From JASDSY01 sp041441465 (GTDB lineage: Bacteria > Muiribacteriota > UBA9980): 64,000 bases of DNA. The notes beneath the pieces were generated by a model. The model searched no databases, was not told the DNA's origin, and saw only the letters and a program-made list of their open reading frames with translations. Below are positions 1 to 7,241 of this stretch, in pieces. The stretch spans positions 62,001 to 126,000 of the forward strand of contig JASDSY010000030.1 of assembly GCA_041441465.1 (NCBI GenBank). The letters run 5' to 3'. Position 1 is the first letter of the stretch. Each line of letters opens with the position of its first letter. The position numbers and the translations under genes are program-made.

Positions 1-3
1 ATA

Positions 4-1560
4 TTGAAAGGAACAAAAAAATTACCTTCTATTTTTGTAGATTTAAACGATTTTCAAAAAATGCAATGGCCATGTGTTCAATGGGGTATAGAATTAATAA
101 TATATCGAGGAATGTCAAACGATGTTAAAGAATTTATTCAGTTATTGTCGGAGTATATTCTAGTTGAAAGATATACATTTACTCATACTGGCTGGCATAA
201 ATATAATGACAAATGGATATATTTGCATGGTGGTGGAGCAATCGGAGCCGAAAATATTAATGTTGAATTGGATGATTATGCTAAAAATTATGCTTTTTTA
301 GATTTTGAGTGTAATATAAAACAAGCACTTGAGACAGTTTTTAATATATTTAATATAGGATGTCGTGACGCGATGATGACATTACTCGCAGGAACCTATT
401 TAGCTCCGTTGCTGGAAATTGAAAGACAGGAAAAAATAAAGGAGGCCGGCTTTATAATTTGGCTTTACGGTAATACCGGTACTAGAAAAACAACAATTGC
501 CTCTTTAATGTTATCACATTTTGGTTTGTTTAATAATCCACCAGCTTCTTTTAAAGATACAGCTAATTCAATTGAAGTGAAGGGATTTACACTTAAAGAT
601 ACATTGTTACTTATTGACGATTATCGTTCTTCTAGTTCCAGTGAAACTGAAAATATGGAAGCTGTTGCTCAAACGGTTTTAAGAAAATATGGTGATCGGA
701 TTGGTCGAGGGCGTATGGACTCGAACATACAGCATCGCAAGAGTTACCCACCTAGAGGCATTGCAATAGTGACAGGGGAAGATAAAATTTCAGGCGAATC
801 TTCAGTAGCACGTTGCATTGAAATAGAATTACGAGGTAATGAAATAAATTTAGAAGTACTTTCTGATATTCAACATAATAGTAAAAATCTAGAATATGTA
901 ATGAAAAATTACATTACCTGGCTTTCTTCTAAGTTTGATACTATGGGTAGTATTATAAAAGATAAATTTTATAGTTATCGTCAAGAAATACTGGGCAATG
1001 GTATCCATGGAAGATTTGCGGAAGCTGTTGCACATTTGCGTATAGGATTTGAAACATTCATCGATTTTGTTATGAGTTGTGATTGCTTGGAAATTGAAGA
1101 AGCTGAAAAGTTAAAGAATGAAGCAGCAGAAACTTTTAAAAAAATAGTTATAGAACAAAATCGTTCAGCCATAGAAGAAAACCAAACAGTTAAATTTATT
1201 AATTCATTCAGAGAAATGTTACAGTCAGGAATAATTTCGATAAAAAAAATAAATGCACAGAATACTAATTCTTATGAAAACATTGTTGGGCTTGATATTG
1301 ATGATGATTTTATTTATGTTTGGCCACAAATTTTAATAAATAAAATTTCAAGATTTTATAAAACTGAATCTAAAATTATTGGAATTTCGAGTACAATGCT
1401 TTATAAAAATCTTGACGAGCAAGGATTTATTCTTACGCAAAAATCCAAAAAGGGTAATGTCGACCGAACTCCAAAGAAAGACATTAAAGGTTACAAACGA
1501 TCAAGATATTTATGGTTTTTTAAAAAAAAATTGTTTCCTGATTCTGATACTTCCATATAA
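4..1560 (+). CDS. DUF927-type ATPase/helicase-like protein of a mobile element (possibly 5' partial)
   Basis: The protein has a P-loop (GNTGTRKT, about residues 155-162) and a hydrophobic strand ending in DD (LLLIDDY) that fits a Walker B motif. Upstream is a GGGAIG segment as in DUF927 proteins of phages and integrative elements, which are thought to act in element replication as primase-associated helicases. The first usable codon is TTG only 4 bases from the window edge and no ribosome-binding site is visible, so the true start may lie outside. It is followed by excisionase-like and integrase genes, which supports a mobile element. Codons are more A/T-rich than in the host genes after 4300. 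The family call rests on motif recognition; the precise activity is inferred. Confidence 0.7.
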   Translation: MKGTKKLPSIFVDLNDFQKMQWPCVQWGIELIIYRGMSNDVKEFIQLLSEYILVERYTFTHTGWHKYNDKWIYLHGGGAIGAENINVELDDYAKNYAFLDFECNIKQALETVFNIFNIGCRDAMMTLLAGTYLAPLLEIERQEKIKEAGFIIWLYGNTGTRKTTIASLMLSHFGLFNNPPASFKDTANSIEVKGFTLKDTLLLIDDYRSSSSSETENMEAVAQTVLRKYGDRIGRGRMDSNIQHRKSYPPRGIAIVTGEDKISGESSVARCIEIELRGNEINLEVLSDIQHNSKNLEYVMKNYITWLSSKFDTMGSIIKDKFYSYRQEILGNGIHGRFAEAVAHLRIGFETFIDFVMSCDCLEIEEAEKLKNEAAETFKKIVIEQNRSAIEENQTVKFINSFREMLQSGIISIKKINAQNTNSYENIVGLDIDDDFIYVWPQILINKISRFYKTESKIIGISSTMLYKNLDEQGFILTQKSKKGNVDRTPKKDIKGYKRSRYLWFFKKKLFPDSDTSI

Positions 1561-1634
1561 ATGCCGGGCGATCCGGGCGAAAAAATTTAAAAATGCTAAT
1601 TTTGAAGAATCGAAGGAGATAAGTAAATAGCCGT

Positions 1635-1922
1635 ATGAAAAATAATATTAACTGCTATACAAAAATAAAAAAAATTTTATTTACGAAATTTATTAATGAA
1701 AAATATTTAGAATTTTTGAGAGGTATTAAATTACCATTAGCTGGAAAAAGATTTGAATGTAAGCAATTAAATGAAAAAAAATGGAATGAAATGAGTCGTG
1801 GACTTAAAATAGTGAGCGGAATTCGCTTTTCGAATGATGTTGATAATAATAAATTTAAAAATATTATAAAAATAAATCCCAATAAAAAGGGACCTAAAAA
1901 ATATATTGTTATAAATTATTGA
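1635..1922 (+). CDS. Small hypothetical protein of the mobile element
   Basis: This is a 95-codon ORF, very rich in Lys, Asn and Ile, with no domain I recognise. An AAGGAG stretch lies at about 1613-1618, some 16 bases before the ATG, which is farther than usual. It sits between the ATPase gene and the excisionase-like gene, where accessory or cargo genes often lie. There is no signal peptide or membrane segment. It could be a chance ORF in A/T-rich DNA; the only support is the upstream purine stretch and the orientation shared with its neighbours. Confidence 0.4.
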   Translation: MKNNINCYTKIKKILFTKFINEKYLEFLRGIKLPLAGKRFECKQLNEKKWNEMSRGLKIVSGIRFSNDVDNNKFKNIIKINPNKKGPKKYIVINY

Positions 1923-2041
1923 TGAAAAATATTAATTAAATTGAAATGAAAAAAACTTAAAGTATATATTATAATTTGAATATTTATATAAATAATGTTT
2001 AATAAAAAATTTATTTAAAATTAATAAAATAGGAGATTTTT

Positions 2042-2257
2042 ATGGAAAATGAAAATAAAAATCATAATGTCATCATTACAATTACCGCTAAGCAAGCTGC
2101 TAGAATAATTGGCATTAGCTACTGGTCGTTACTTGAAATGTGTAAACGTGGCGAAATACCTTATATACCAATTGGCAAAAAACGATTATTTAGACAAGAG
2201 GCACTTTTGCGATGGCTTGAAGAACGTGAGCAGGCAACGCTTATAAAAGTAGCATAA
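2042..2257 (+). CDS. Excisionase-like helix-turn-helix DNA-binding protein
   Basis: This 71-residue protein follows a good ribosome-binding site (AGGAG, 7 bases before the ATG). Residues about 14-60 form a MerR-like winged helix as in the excisionase (Xis)/helix_turn_helix_17 family: AAxIIGISYWSLLEMCKRGEIP, then IPIGKKRLFRQEALLRWLE. Such proteins bind attachment-site DNA and bias the integrase toward excision, or regulate element genes. Its position just before the integrase gene is the usual xis-int order. The DNA-binding fold is clear; the excision role is inferred from context. Confidence 0.8.
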   Translation: MENENKNHNVIITITAKQAARIIGISYWSLLEMCKRGEIPYIPIGKKRLFRQEALLRWLEEREQATLIKVA

Positions 2258-2266
2258 CAACTTAAA

Positions 2267-2297
2267 ACGGGTCCATGTCCAGAGCGGCATGGACCGT
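2267..2297 (+). promoter_or_regulatory. Hairpin between xis-like gene and integrase ribosome-binding site
   Basis: ACGGGTCCATG pairs with CATGGACCGT across a 10-base loop, giving 10 base pairs with one bulged G. No T-tract follows. The integrase Shine-Dalgarno AAGGAGG begins two bases after the stem. It could limit integrase translation, protect an mRNA end, or be a DNA-level protein-binding site. Confidence 0.5.
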
Positions 2298-2314
2298 AAG
2301 GAGGTAATGCGTAT

Positions 2315-3499
2315 ATGGCACGGGGTTATGTAGTAAAAAGAGGTCAGAGTAGTTGGCGTCTTTGTTATGATGCTGGACGTAATTCGTCTGGAAGACGTGA
2401 AACGAAATATAAAACCATCAAAGCTAAAAATATGCGTGAAGCAGAATTGGCTCTTTCAAAGTTTATTAATGAAATTGAAAACGGCATGATTACAGATAAT
2501 AACATAAAATTCGAGCAATTTGTAGAACTTTGGCATAAGGATTACGCAAGTGAAAATTTGGCGCCTAAAACCTATTCAGGTTATAAAGGGCAATTAAGGT
2601 TACATATTTTACCTGCCTTTGGAAGATTAAGACTTAAAGATATAAACGATAAAGTAATACGTCAATATTATCACTCTTTAAAGGAACCAAAGGCTAGAAA
2701 AGATGATCGCGGGGGTAGATTAGCTGAACAAACAATATTACAGTCACATCAAATATTATCTTCAATACTTGAAAAAGCTGTTAAATGGGGCTATATAGCA
2801 ATTAATCCGGCCAAAAAGGTTGAACGACCAAAAGTTCCAAGGCGTCAGATAAAATGTTACGATGAAAATGATTTAAAAAAACTTATTCAAGCGTGTGAAA
2901 CAGAACCGTTAAAATATCGTTTGATGATTTATATTGCTATTTCAACAGGTCTTAGGCGTGGGGAACTCATGGGATTATGTTGGAATAGGGTTGATTTAAT
3001 TAATGGAACAATAACGATTGATAAGACCAGTCAGTACATTCCAGGTATTGGAACAATTACTAAAAGCCCTAAAAATGAGTTTTCAGTCCGTACAGTAAGT
3101 TTATCGGCGTCAGTTATTCAACTGCTTAAGGAACATAAAAAAATTCAAGAACAAGATAAGGAGAACGCAGGTACTCTATGGAATGAATCGGGTCGTGTAT
3201 TTACGATGTGGAATGGTACCCCAACTCATCCTGATACAATAAGTAAATGGTTTGCAAAATTTTTAAAACGACGTAATTTGCCACATATTTGTTTCCATAG
3301 TCTGCGTCATACATCAGCGTCAATTGCAATTGCATTAGGAATAAACATGAAAACTGTCAGCAGTCGTCTTGGACACGCAAACATTTCAACTACTATGGAT
3401 ATATATAGTCATCCAGTTAAACGTGCTGATAAAGAAGCAGCAGAAAAAATAGATTTTGTATTTCAAGATTTTGTAAATAAAAATACAGAAAAGGATTAA
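2315..3499 (+). CDS. Tyrosine recombinase/phage-type integrase
   Basis: This 394-residue site-specific recombinase integrates or excises the element. The N-terminal part (about 1-60) looks like an arm-type DNA-binding domain (SWRLCYDAGRNSSGRRE), followed by a SAM-like core-binding domain (about 65-170). The catalytic domain shows the first Arg in STGLRRGEL, the HSLRH box, the later His in RLGHANISTT and the Tyr nucleophile in MDIYSHP, so all key residues are present. The start has a strong AAGGAGG site. The gene lies beside the 3' end of tRNA-Arg, a classic integration site for this family. A rho-independent terminator follows directly. Confidence 0.95.
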   Translation: MARGYVVKRGQSSWRLCYDAGRNSSGRRETKYKTIKAKNMREAELALSKFINEIENGMITDNNIKFEQFVELWHKDYASENLAPKTYSGYKGQLRLHILPAFGRLRLKDINDKVIRQYYHSLKEPKARKDDRGGRLAEQTILQSHQILSSILEKAVKWGYIAINPAKKVERPKVPRRQIKCYDENDLKKLIQACETEPLKYRLMIYIAISTGLRRGELMGLCWNRVDLINGTITIDKTSQYIPGIGTITKSPKNEFSVRTVSLSASVIQLLKEHKKIQEQDKENAGTLWNESGRVFTMWNGTPTHPDTISKWFAKFLKRRNLPHICFHSLRHTSASIAIALGINMKTVSSRLGHANISTTMDIYSHPVKRADKEAAEKIDFVFQDFVNKNTEKD

Positions 3500-3510
3500 A
3501 TACATTTTTT

Positions 3511-3540
3511 AAAAGCCGGATATTATGTCCGGTTTTTTTT
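3511..3540 (+). terminator. Rho-independent terminator after integrase
   Basis: Arms at 3511-3520 (AAAAGCCGGA) and 3528-3537 pair with one G-T, around a 7-base loop, and are followed by a run of eight T. It lies 11 bases after the integrase stop. Confidence 0.85.
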
Positions 3541-3588
3541 GTTTATTTCGGTGATTTATTTTATAGTTAAGCTTAATTGGAAAAATAT

Positions 3589-3609
3589 TGCTGCCAATTC
3601 TGCTGCCAA
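3589..3609 (+). repeat. Two direct TGCTGCCAA repeats, possible integrase arm sites
   Basis: TGCTGCCAA occurs at 3589-3597 and again at 3601-3609, a 12-base period, between the integrase gene and the tRNA-Arg 3' end. Short direct repeats in this place are typical arm-type binding sites of tyrosine integrases. Function is inferred from position only. Confidence 0.5.
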
Positions 3610-3640
3610 CTCGTCAAAAACCTCAAAACTCGCTATCCCT

Positions 3641-3674
3641 GAAAAAGCAAAAACCCCCGTTTTCACGGAGGTTT
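3641..3674 (-). terminator. Rho-independent terminator of tRNA-Arg
   Basis: Read on the minus strand, AAACCTCCGT and ACGGGGGTTT form a 10-bp stem with one T-G pair around a GAAA tetraloop, followed by TTTTT and a second T run. It lies just past the tRNA 3' end. Confidence 0.85.
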
Positions 3675-3680
3675 CTTTCA

Positions 3681-3754
3681 TGCCCCTAGGCGGATTTGAA
3701 CCACCGGCACACGGTTTAGGAAACCGCTGCTCTATCCAACTGAGCTATAGGGGC
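3681..3754 (-). tRNA. tRNA-Arg (anticodon CCT)
   Basis: A 74-nt cloverleaf. Acceptor GCCCCTA pairs with TAGGGGC, the discriminator is A, and the D-arm TAGCTCAGTTGGATAGAGC is standard. The anticodon loop TTCCTAA gives CCT, and the T-arm contains GGTTCAAATCC. CCA is not encoded (the flank reads TGA). Its 3' end faces the integrase, so it is the likely attachment site of the element to the left. Confidence 0.95.
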
Positions 3755-3767
3755 ATCAGTGAACTTA

Positions 3768-3796
3768 ATTATATATTTTTTAGGTGTTTTTGTCAA
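3768..3796 (-). promoter_or_regulatory. Consensus sigma70-type promoter of tRNA-Arg
   Basis: On the minus strand TTGACA (3796-3791) and TATAAT (3773-3768) are separated by exactly 17 bases. The tRNA 5' end lies 13 bases downstream of the -10 box. Both boxes are perfect consensus. Confidence 0.9.
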
Positions 3797-3999
3797 GAAA
3801 ATATTTTCGAAATTTCGAAATATTATTATTGACAATATGATGTTGATATGTGCGTTCTTTCTTATGGATGAAATATAATTGGATAAAGTTTGATTTTCTC
3901 AAGTTGGAATATTTTGAAAAAATAATTATGTCAGACTTGTATGAAACTATATGTCAGCGAATAGGTGAAAAATGAATCATAGATAAATTAACTGAAAAT

Positions 4000-4066
4000 A
4001 AATTATTTCCGCATAATATTGCAACAGGGCGTGTTAAGACCTTCACAAATTAAACGGAAATAATTT
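4000..4066. repeat. Perfect 12-bp inverted repeat with 43-bp spacer
   Basis: AAATTATTTCCG at 4000-4011 is matched exactly by CGGAAATAATTT at 4055-4066. It lies in the gap between tRNA-Arg and the small ORF at 4096. Apart from it and the tRNA promoter, 3797-4095 shows nothing I can name. It could be a structured RNA, a protein-binding pair, or a remnant of a small mobile element. Confidence 0.5.
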
Positions 4067-4095
4067 TAAGAGGTATAAAGGTTAAAAGTGTTCTG

Positions 4096-4236
4096 TTAGT
4101 TTGAGTTCTCTTTCAACAAATCCTGCATCAGAGAGTCAAATTCATTCTTACTGATCGAGCCGGTAAGATTTACTTTTTGTTGGACTCGTTGCATGAATCT
4201 TCCTACGAGTGAGTTCGATATACAATACTTTGGCAT
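4096..4236 (-). CDS. Small unknown protein, 46 residues
   Basis: This short minus-strand reading frame encodes MPKYCISNSLVGRFMQ and on to a stop after 46 codons. The start chosen is the ATG at 4236 because an AGAGGTG ribosome-binding site lies about 9 bases upstream; an earlier in-frame ATG at 4245 is too close to that site. It is less A/T-biased than surrounding non-coding DNA. I recognise no family. The C-terminal part (EFDSLMQDLLKEN) could form an amphipathic helix. It is downstream of and co-oriented with the penicillin acylase gene, 61 bases after its stop. Confidence 0.4.
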   Translation of the reverse strand: MPKYCISNSLVGRFMQRVQQKVNLTGSISKNEFDSLMQDLLKENSN

Positions 4237-4297
4237 ATGCTGCATCACCTCTTTTTAATTATTATCGGAAGATTTTTGAATTAACCGCAGGATTATT

Positions 4298-6823
4298 TTA
4301 TTTTTTTATAATAAATTTTTCTTCGGCTTTATTTTTTATGATTTCATCTATATTCCATAACATTTTTTTGTAGCCGCGATATCCGTCGAATAGTTCCAGC
4401 TGGTCTTTTATATGCGGTGAATTTTGACCGTCCGCGCCGCGGTAAGCTGATTGGCCTGGCGGATTTATATTTTCGGCTGTCCTGACATTTGGTCCTAATT
4501 CGACGAAATGATTTTCTGTACCGCGGTTGGTTTGAAGTATTGAGAATTTATTGTCTTTAGATGTCTGCGGCACGCCGGTGAAATTGATTGAATCAAATGT
4601 CAGGCATTCAGTTTTCTTCAGCCATTTTTTGTAATTTAAAGTTTTATATTCGGATGCTAATTTTGCTACAGCGTTCTCAACTGCTTCTTTTACCACATCG
4701 GAGGATTTTCTGCCGGCAAGGTAATCGTAATGACCTTCGCTTTTTATAAGTTCGCCCGGCAGGAATTTATCATTTTCGAAGCCATTTTCATAATTTCCGA
4801 TAAGCGTGTAATATAACGCTCCAGATTGAGTCCAGAAATTAAATGAATCGACAAGTCTTGTGAACTCTCCGAGGTGTTTTGAAAATACGCTCGAGATAAG
4901 TTCCGGCCATATTGCTTCGAATAAAGCCGTGCCTGGATTGTCATAGAAACCGTCGCGGTTTTCGTCCGTTCTTGAATAATCCCAATTTTTTAATACATTA
5001 AGTGCGACTTCAACTGTCATGCTTCTTGGTTTTATTTGTTCGAGATTTTTTATTATAACCGGAACATAAGCCGGGCCGCGCAAATCAATGTGGCCAAGCT
5101 TTTTGTTTATTTCCTTCATATCGTTGAAATCAATTTTATCATACGAGGCAATTAAGTTTTTAATTAAGTAAGTACGCTGATCGATTCCCCAGTCGGTCGC
5201 AATATCGCCGTTTCTGTAACCGGCGTAAGGTTTACAGTTCCAGTTGGCGATAAAACCGCAATCCGGATTGAAGCATTGCGGGTTATTGGCCTGATCCTCA
5301 AAGCCAAGCCATTCGGCGCTGCCGTCGCCTGGAAGCGGTATTCTGTCATCAAAACCGGCATTTCTTATCGGATAACGGCCGCATAAATAATGCAGGATAT
5401 TTCCTTTAGAATCTGCGGCGATAAAATTTATCGCCAGCGCGTTATGGCAAGCGTGAGTTTTGAATTCAGCCAGATTTTTTGAGTTTACAGCTTCCATCCA
5501 CGCGAACATAGAATCGAGTTCACAATTTTCCCATGCGCGGCGCTTCGAATACGCCGTGTTATTTTTTGCGTCAAATTCGAATACCGGCCCGTGAATTGAA
5601 TGTAACACTTCGAATGTTACAGGTGATTTTTCGCCCTTTACCTTTATTTCATATACTTTTTTGGCAAATTTTAAATATTTGCCTTTAAATAAATATTCAT
5701 CGTTATTTTGGGGATTAAGTGTTTCGGCGTATATATCGGTGGTATTGGCCGCCCCGGCGGTCGAAGTGAACGAAAGTTCATTATTCATTCCGAATAAAAT
5801 ATTCATATAGCATGGATTAGTGGTTCCAGTTACATTATATTCCGGCGAATGCAGGCCGACTTCGAAAAGATAGGCCGGATTGAAGAAACCCATCTGCGGC
5901 CCGCCCGCGAGTATCGCGTTTCCGCTTTTGGATTTTTTTGACGATACGCAGTAAGCGTATGAGCCGAGTTTTACAGGAAATCCTATAATTGCAAGCTGCT
6001 CGCGCCACTTTTTTCTTTTGTCGAAATAAGAGCTGTAATTTGAATTTCCTGATTCAATTTTTGCGGATTGTAATTCAGAGTTATCTTGTTTTATTAAATT
6101 TAATTGCGCATTTTTATTTTTTGTAAATGTCGTTGTTGTATTAAGTTCGTTAAAAGGCGCGATATCATTTAATATTTTATAGGCGTCTTCACGGCTTTTG
6201 GTCTGCATCAAAAATTTTATCAGGTTCAAGTTGTCCATTTCATAAGTTATATCAGAGTAACGTACCGCCATCGTTCCGATGAATATCGAAGCCACATCGA
6301 CGTCGGACCATGATTGCGACATGAATCCGTATTCCTGGAATTCAACAGGAAGGCCGGCGCTGCCGTCTTTTATTTCATTTATTTTTTTGTTGATGCCGTC
6401 GGCGAAATTTTGCAGTATTTTTTGATATTCAGGTTTCAACAGGCCGATTCTCATTTTTATTTCTGTGTTTGAATAACCTTCCCGCAAAGCTACTTTATCA
6501 AGTTCTATAAAATCCTTGCCGAGTATTTCCGAAACTCTTCCCTGGACTGAACGCCTCAACATTTCAATTTGAAAAAGCCTGTCTTCGGCTGTAACATAAC
6601 CGTACGCATAGTAAAGGTCGAATATATTTTTAGCGAAAATATGCGGCACTCCGTAGTTATCGCGAATTATTCTCGCCAGTTCCGGTTTAGGGCCAGTTGT
6701 GTCTGTTTTCATTGCGGCATAAGCAGGAATAGTTGAGCCGGCTGAAAAAAAGCTTTGAATGATCAGGTACGCCGTAATTAAAGCAGGCATAAATTTTTTT
6801 AAAATTTTTTGCATGAATTTCAT
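4298..6823 (-). CDS. Secreted penicillin acylase family (Ntn) hydrolase
   Basis: This 841-residue protein belongs to the penicillin amidase/acyl-homoserine-lactone acylase family, which cuts amide bonds of acylated small molecules after self-processing into two chains. The family hallmark near the N-terminus is present (IIRDNYGVPHIFAKNIFDLY, then GYVTAEDRLFQ). The predicted cleavage and nucleophile is Gly-Ser288 in VKLGSYAYCV; many members have SNxW here, so the pocket may differ. Downstream TSTAGAANTTDIY fits the oxyanion-Asn region. The start is the ATG at 6823, preceded by GAGG at proper spacing, giving a signal peptide ending near AYAA. Upstream in-frame starts (TTG at 6844) lack a site. 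Substrate unknown. Confidence 0.9.
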   Translation of the reverse strand: MKFMQKILKKFMPALITAYLIIQSFFSAGSTIPAYAAMKTDTTGPKPELARIIRDNYGVPHIFAKNIFDLYYAYGYVTAEDRLFQIEMLRRSVQGRVSEILGKDFIELDKVALREGYSNTEIKMRIGLLKPEYQKILQNFADGINKKINEIKDGSAGLPVEFQEYGFMSQSWSDVDVASIFIGTMAVRYSDITYEMDNLNLIKFLMQTKSREDAYKILNDIAPFNELNTTTTFTKNKNAQLNLIKQDNSELQSAKIESGNSNYSSYFDKRKKWREQLAIIGFPVKLGSYAYCVSSKKSKSGNAILAGGPQMGFFNPAYLFEVGLHSPEYNVTGTTNPCYMNILFGMNNELSFTSTAGAANTTDIYAETLNPQNNDEYLFKGKYLKFAKKVYEIKVKGEKSPVTFEVLHSIHGPVFEFDAKNNTAYSKRRAWENCELDSMFAWMEAVNSKNLAEFKTHACHNALAINFIAADSKGNILHYLCGRYPIRNAGFDDRIPLPGDGSAEWLGFEDQANNPQCFNPDCGFIANWNCKPYAGYRNGDIATDWGIDQRTYLIKNLIASYDKIDFNDMKEINKKLGHIDLRGPAYVPVIIKNLEQIKPRSMTVEVALNVLKNWDYSRTDENRDGFYDNPGTALFEAIWPELISSVFSKHLGEFTRLVDSFNFWTQSGALYYTLIGNYENGFENDKFLPGELIKSEGHYDYLAGRKSSDVVKEAVENAVAKLASEYKTLNYKKWLKKTECLTFDSINFTGVPQTSKDNKFSILQTNRGTENHFVELGPNVRTAENINPPGQSAYRGADGQNSPHIKDQLELFDGYRGYKKMLWNIDEIIKNKAEEKFIIKK

Positions 6824-6838
6824 AATTATCAACCTCAT

Positions 6839-6935
6839 TGTCAATTTGATTTTTTACGCGGCCATTTTACTAAATTTTAATTGACATTTCAATACTAATT
6901 GCAAAATTTGCCTTTAATTGACATGATTTGTCAAT
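6839..6935. promoter_or_regulatory. Cluster of ATTGACA heptamers, possible operator region
   Basis: ATTGACA or its complement occurs at 6839-6845, 6880-6886, 6917-6923 and 6929-6935. The last two form an inverted pair with a 5-base spacer. They lie in the roughly 420-base gap between the divergent acylase and chemoreceptor genes. Some copies could be -35 boxes, but I see no matching -10 at standard spacing. The remainder of the gap (6936-7228) is A/T-rich with nothing recognised. Confidence 0.4.
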
Positions 6936-7241
6936 CTGACGTTATGAATGAATAAACTTTACCGCAAATAAATTATTAAATTTTAATTGTTTGATTGAAG
7001 TAGGTTATTAAAGACCTTAGATGAAAACTTGAAGTTTATAAAATTTTATTTTATAATTTTTTGTTCAATTTAAATGCGCTATGTTCATTTATTAACGGAT
7101 AATTATATATATTGAAAAATCCTATGAATAGTAAATTTAATTGAGAATAAAATAATGTTCAAATCAATTGTTAACATATAAAAAAAGATAGAATATAATA
7201 AATAAAAGACTAATTTCATCAGCTTAAAGGAGCTCTTTGTT

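Noticed and set aside
4..1560. Considered as part of an antiphage or CRISPR-type system because of the P-loop ATPase next to an integrase
   Set aside because: No cas genes, repeats or nuclease domains are present; the DUF927-like features and xis/int neighbours fit an integrative element.
1379..1630. An 83-codon frame overlapping the end of the DUF927-type gene
   Set aside because: It overlaps a better frame, has no ribosome-binding site and no recognisable content.
3539..3832. A 97-codon rightward reading frame across the tRNA-Arg region
   Set aside because: It reads through the antisense of a clear tRNA gene, its terminator and its promoter; the protein-like text is the well-known artefact of translating a tRNA.
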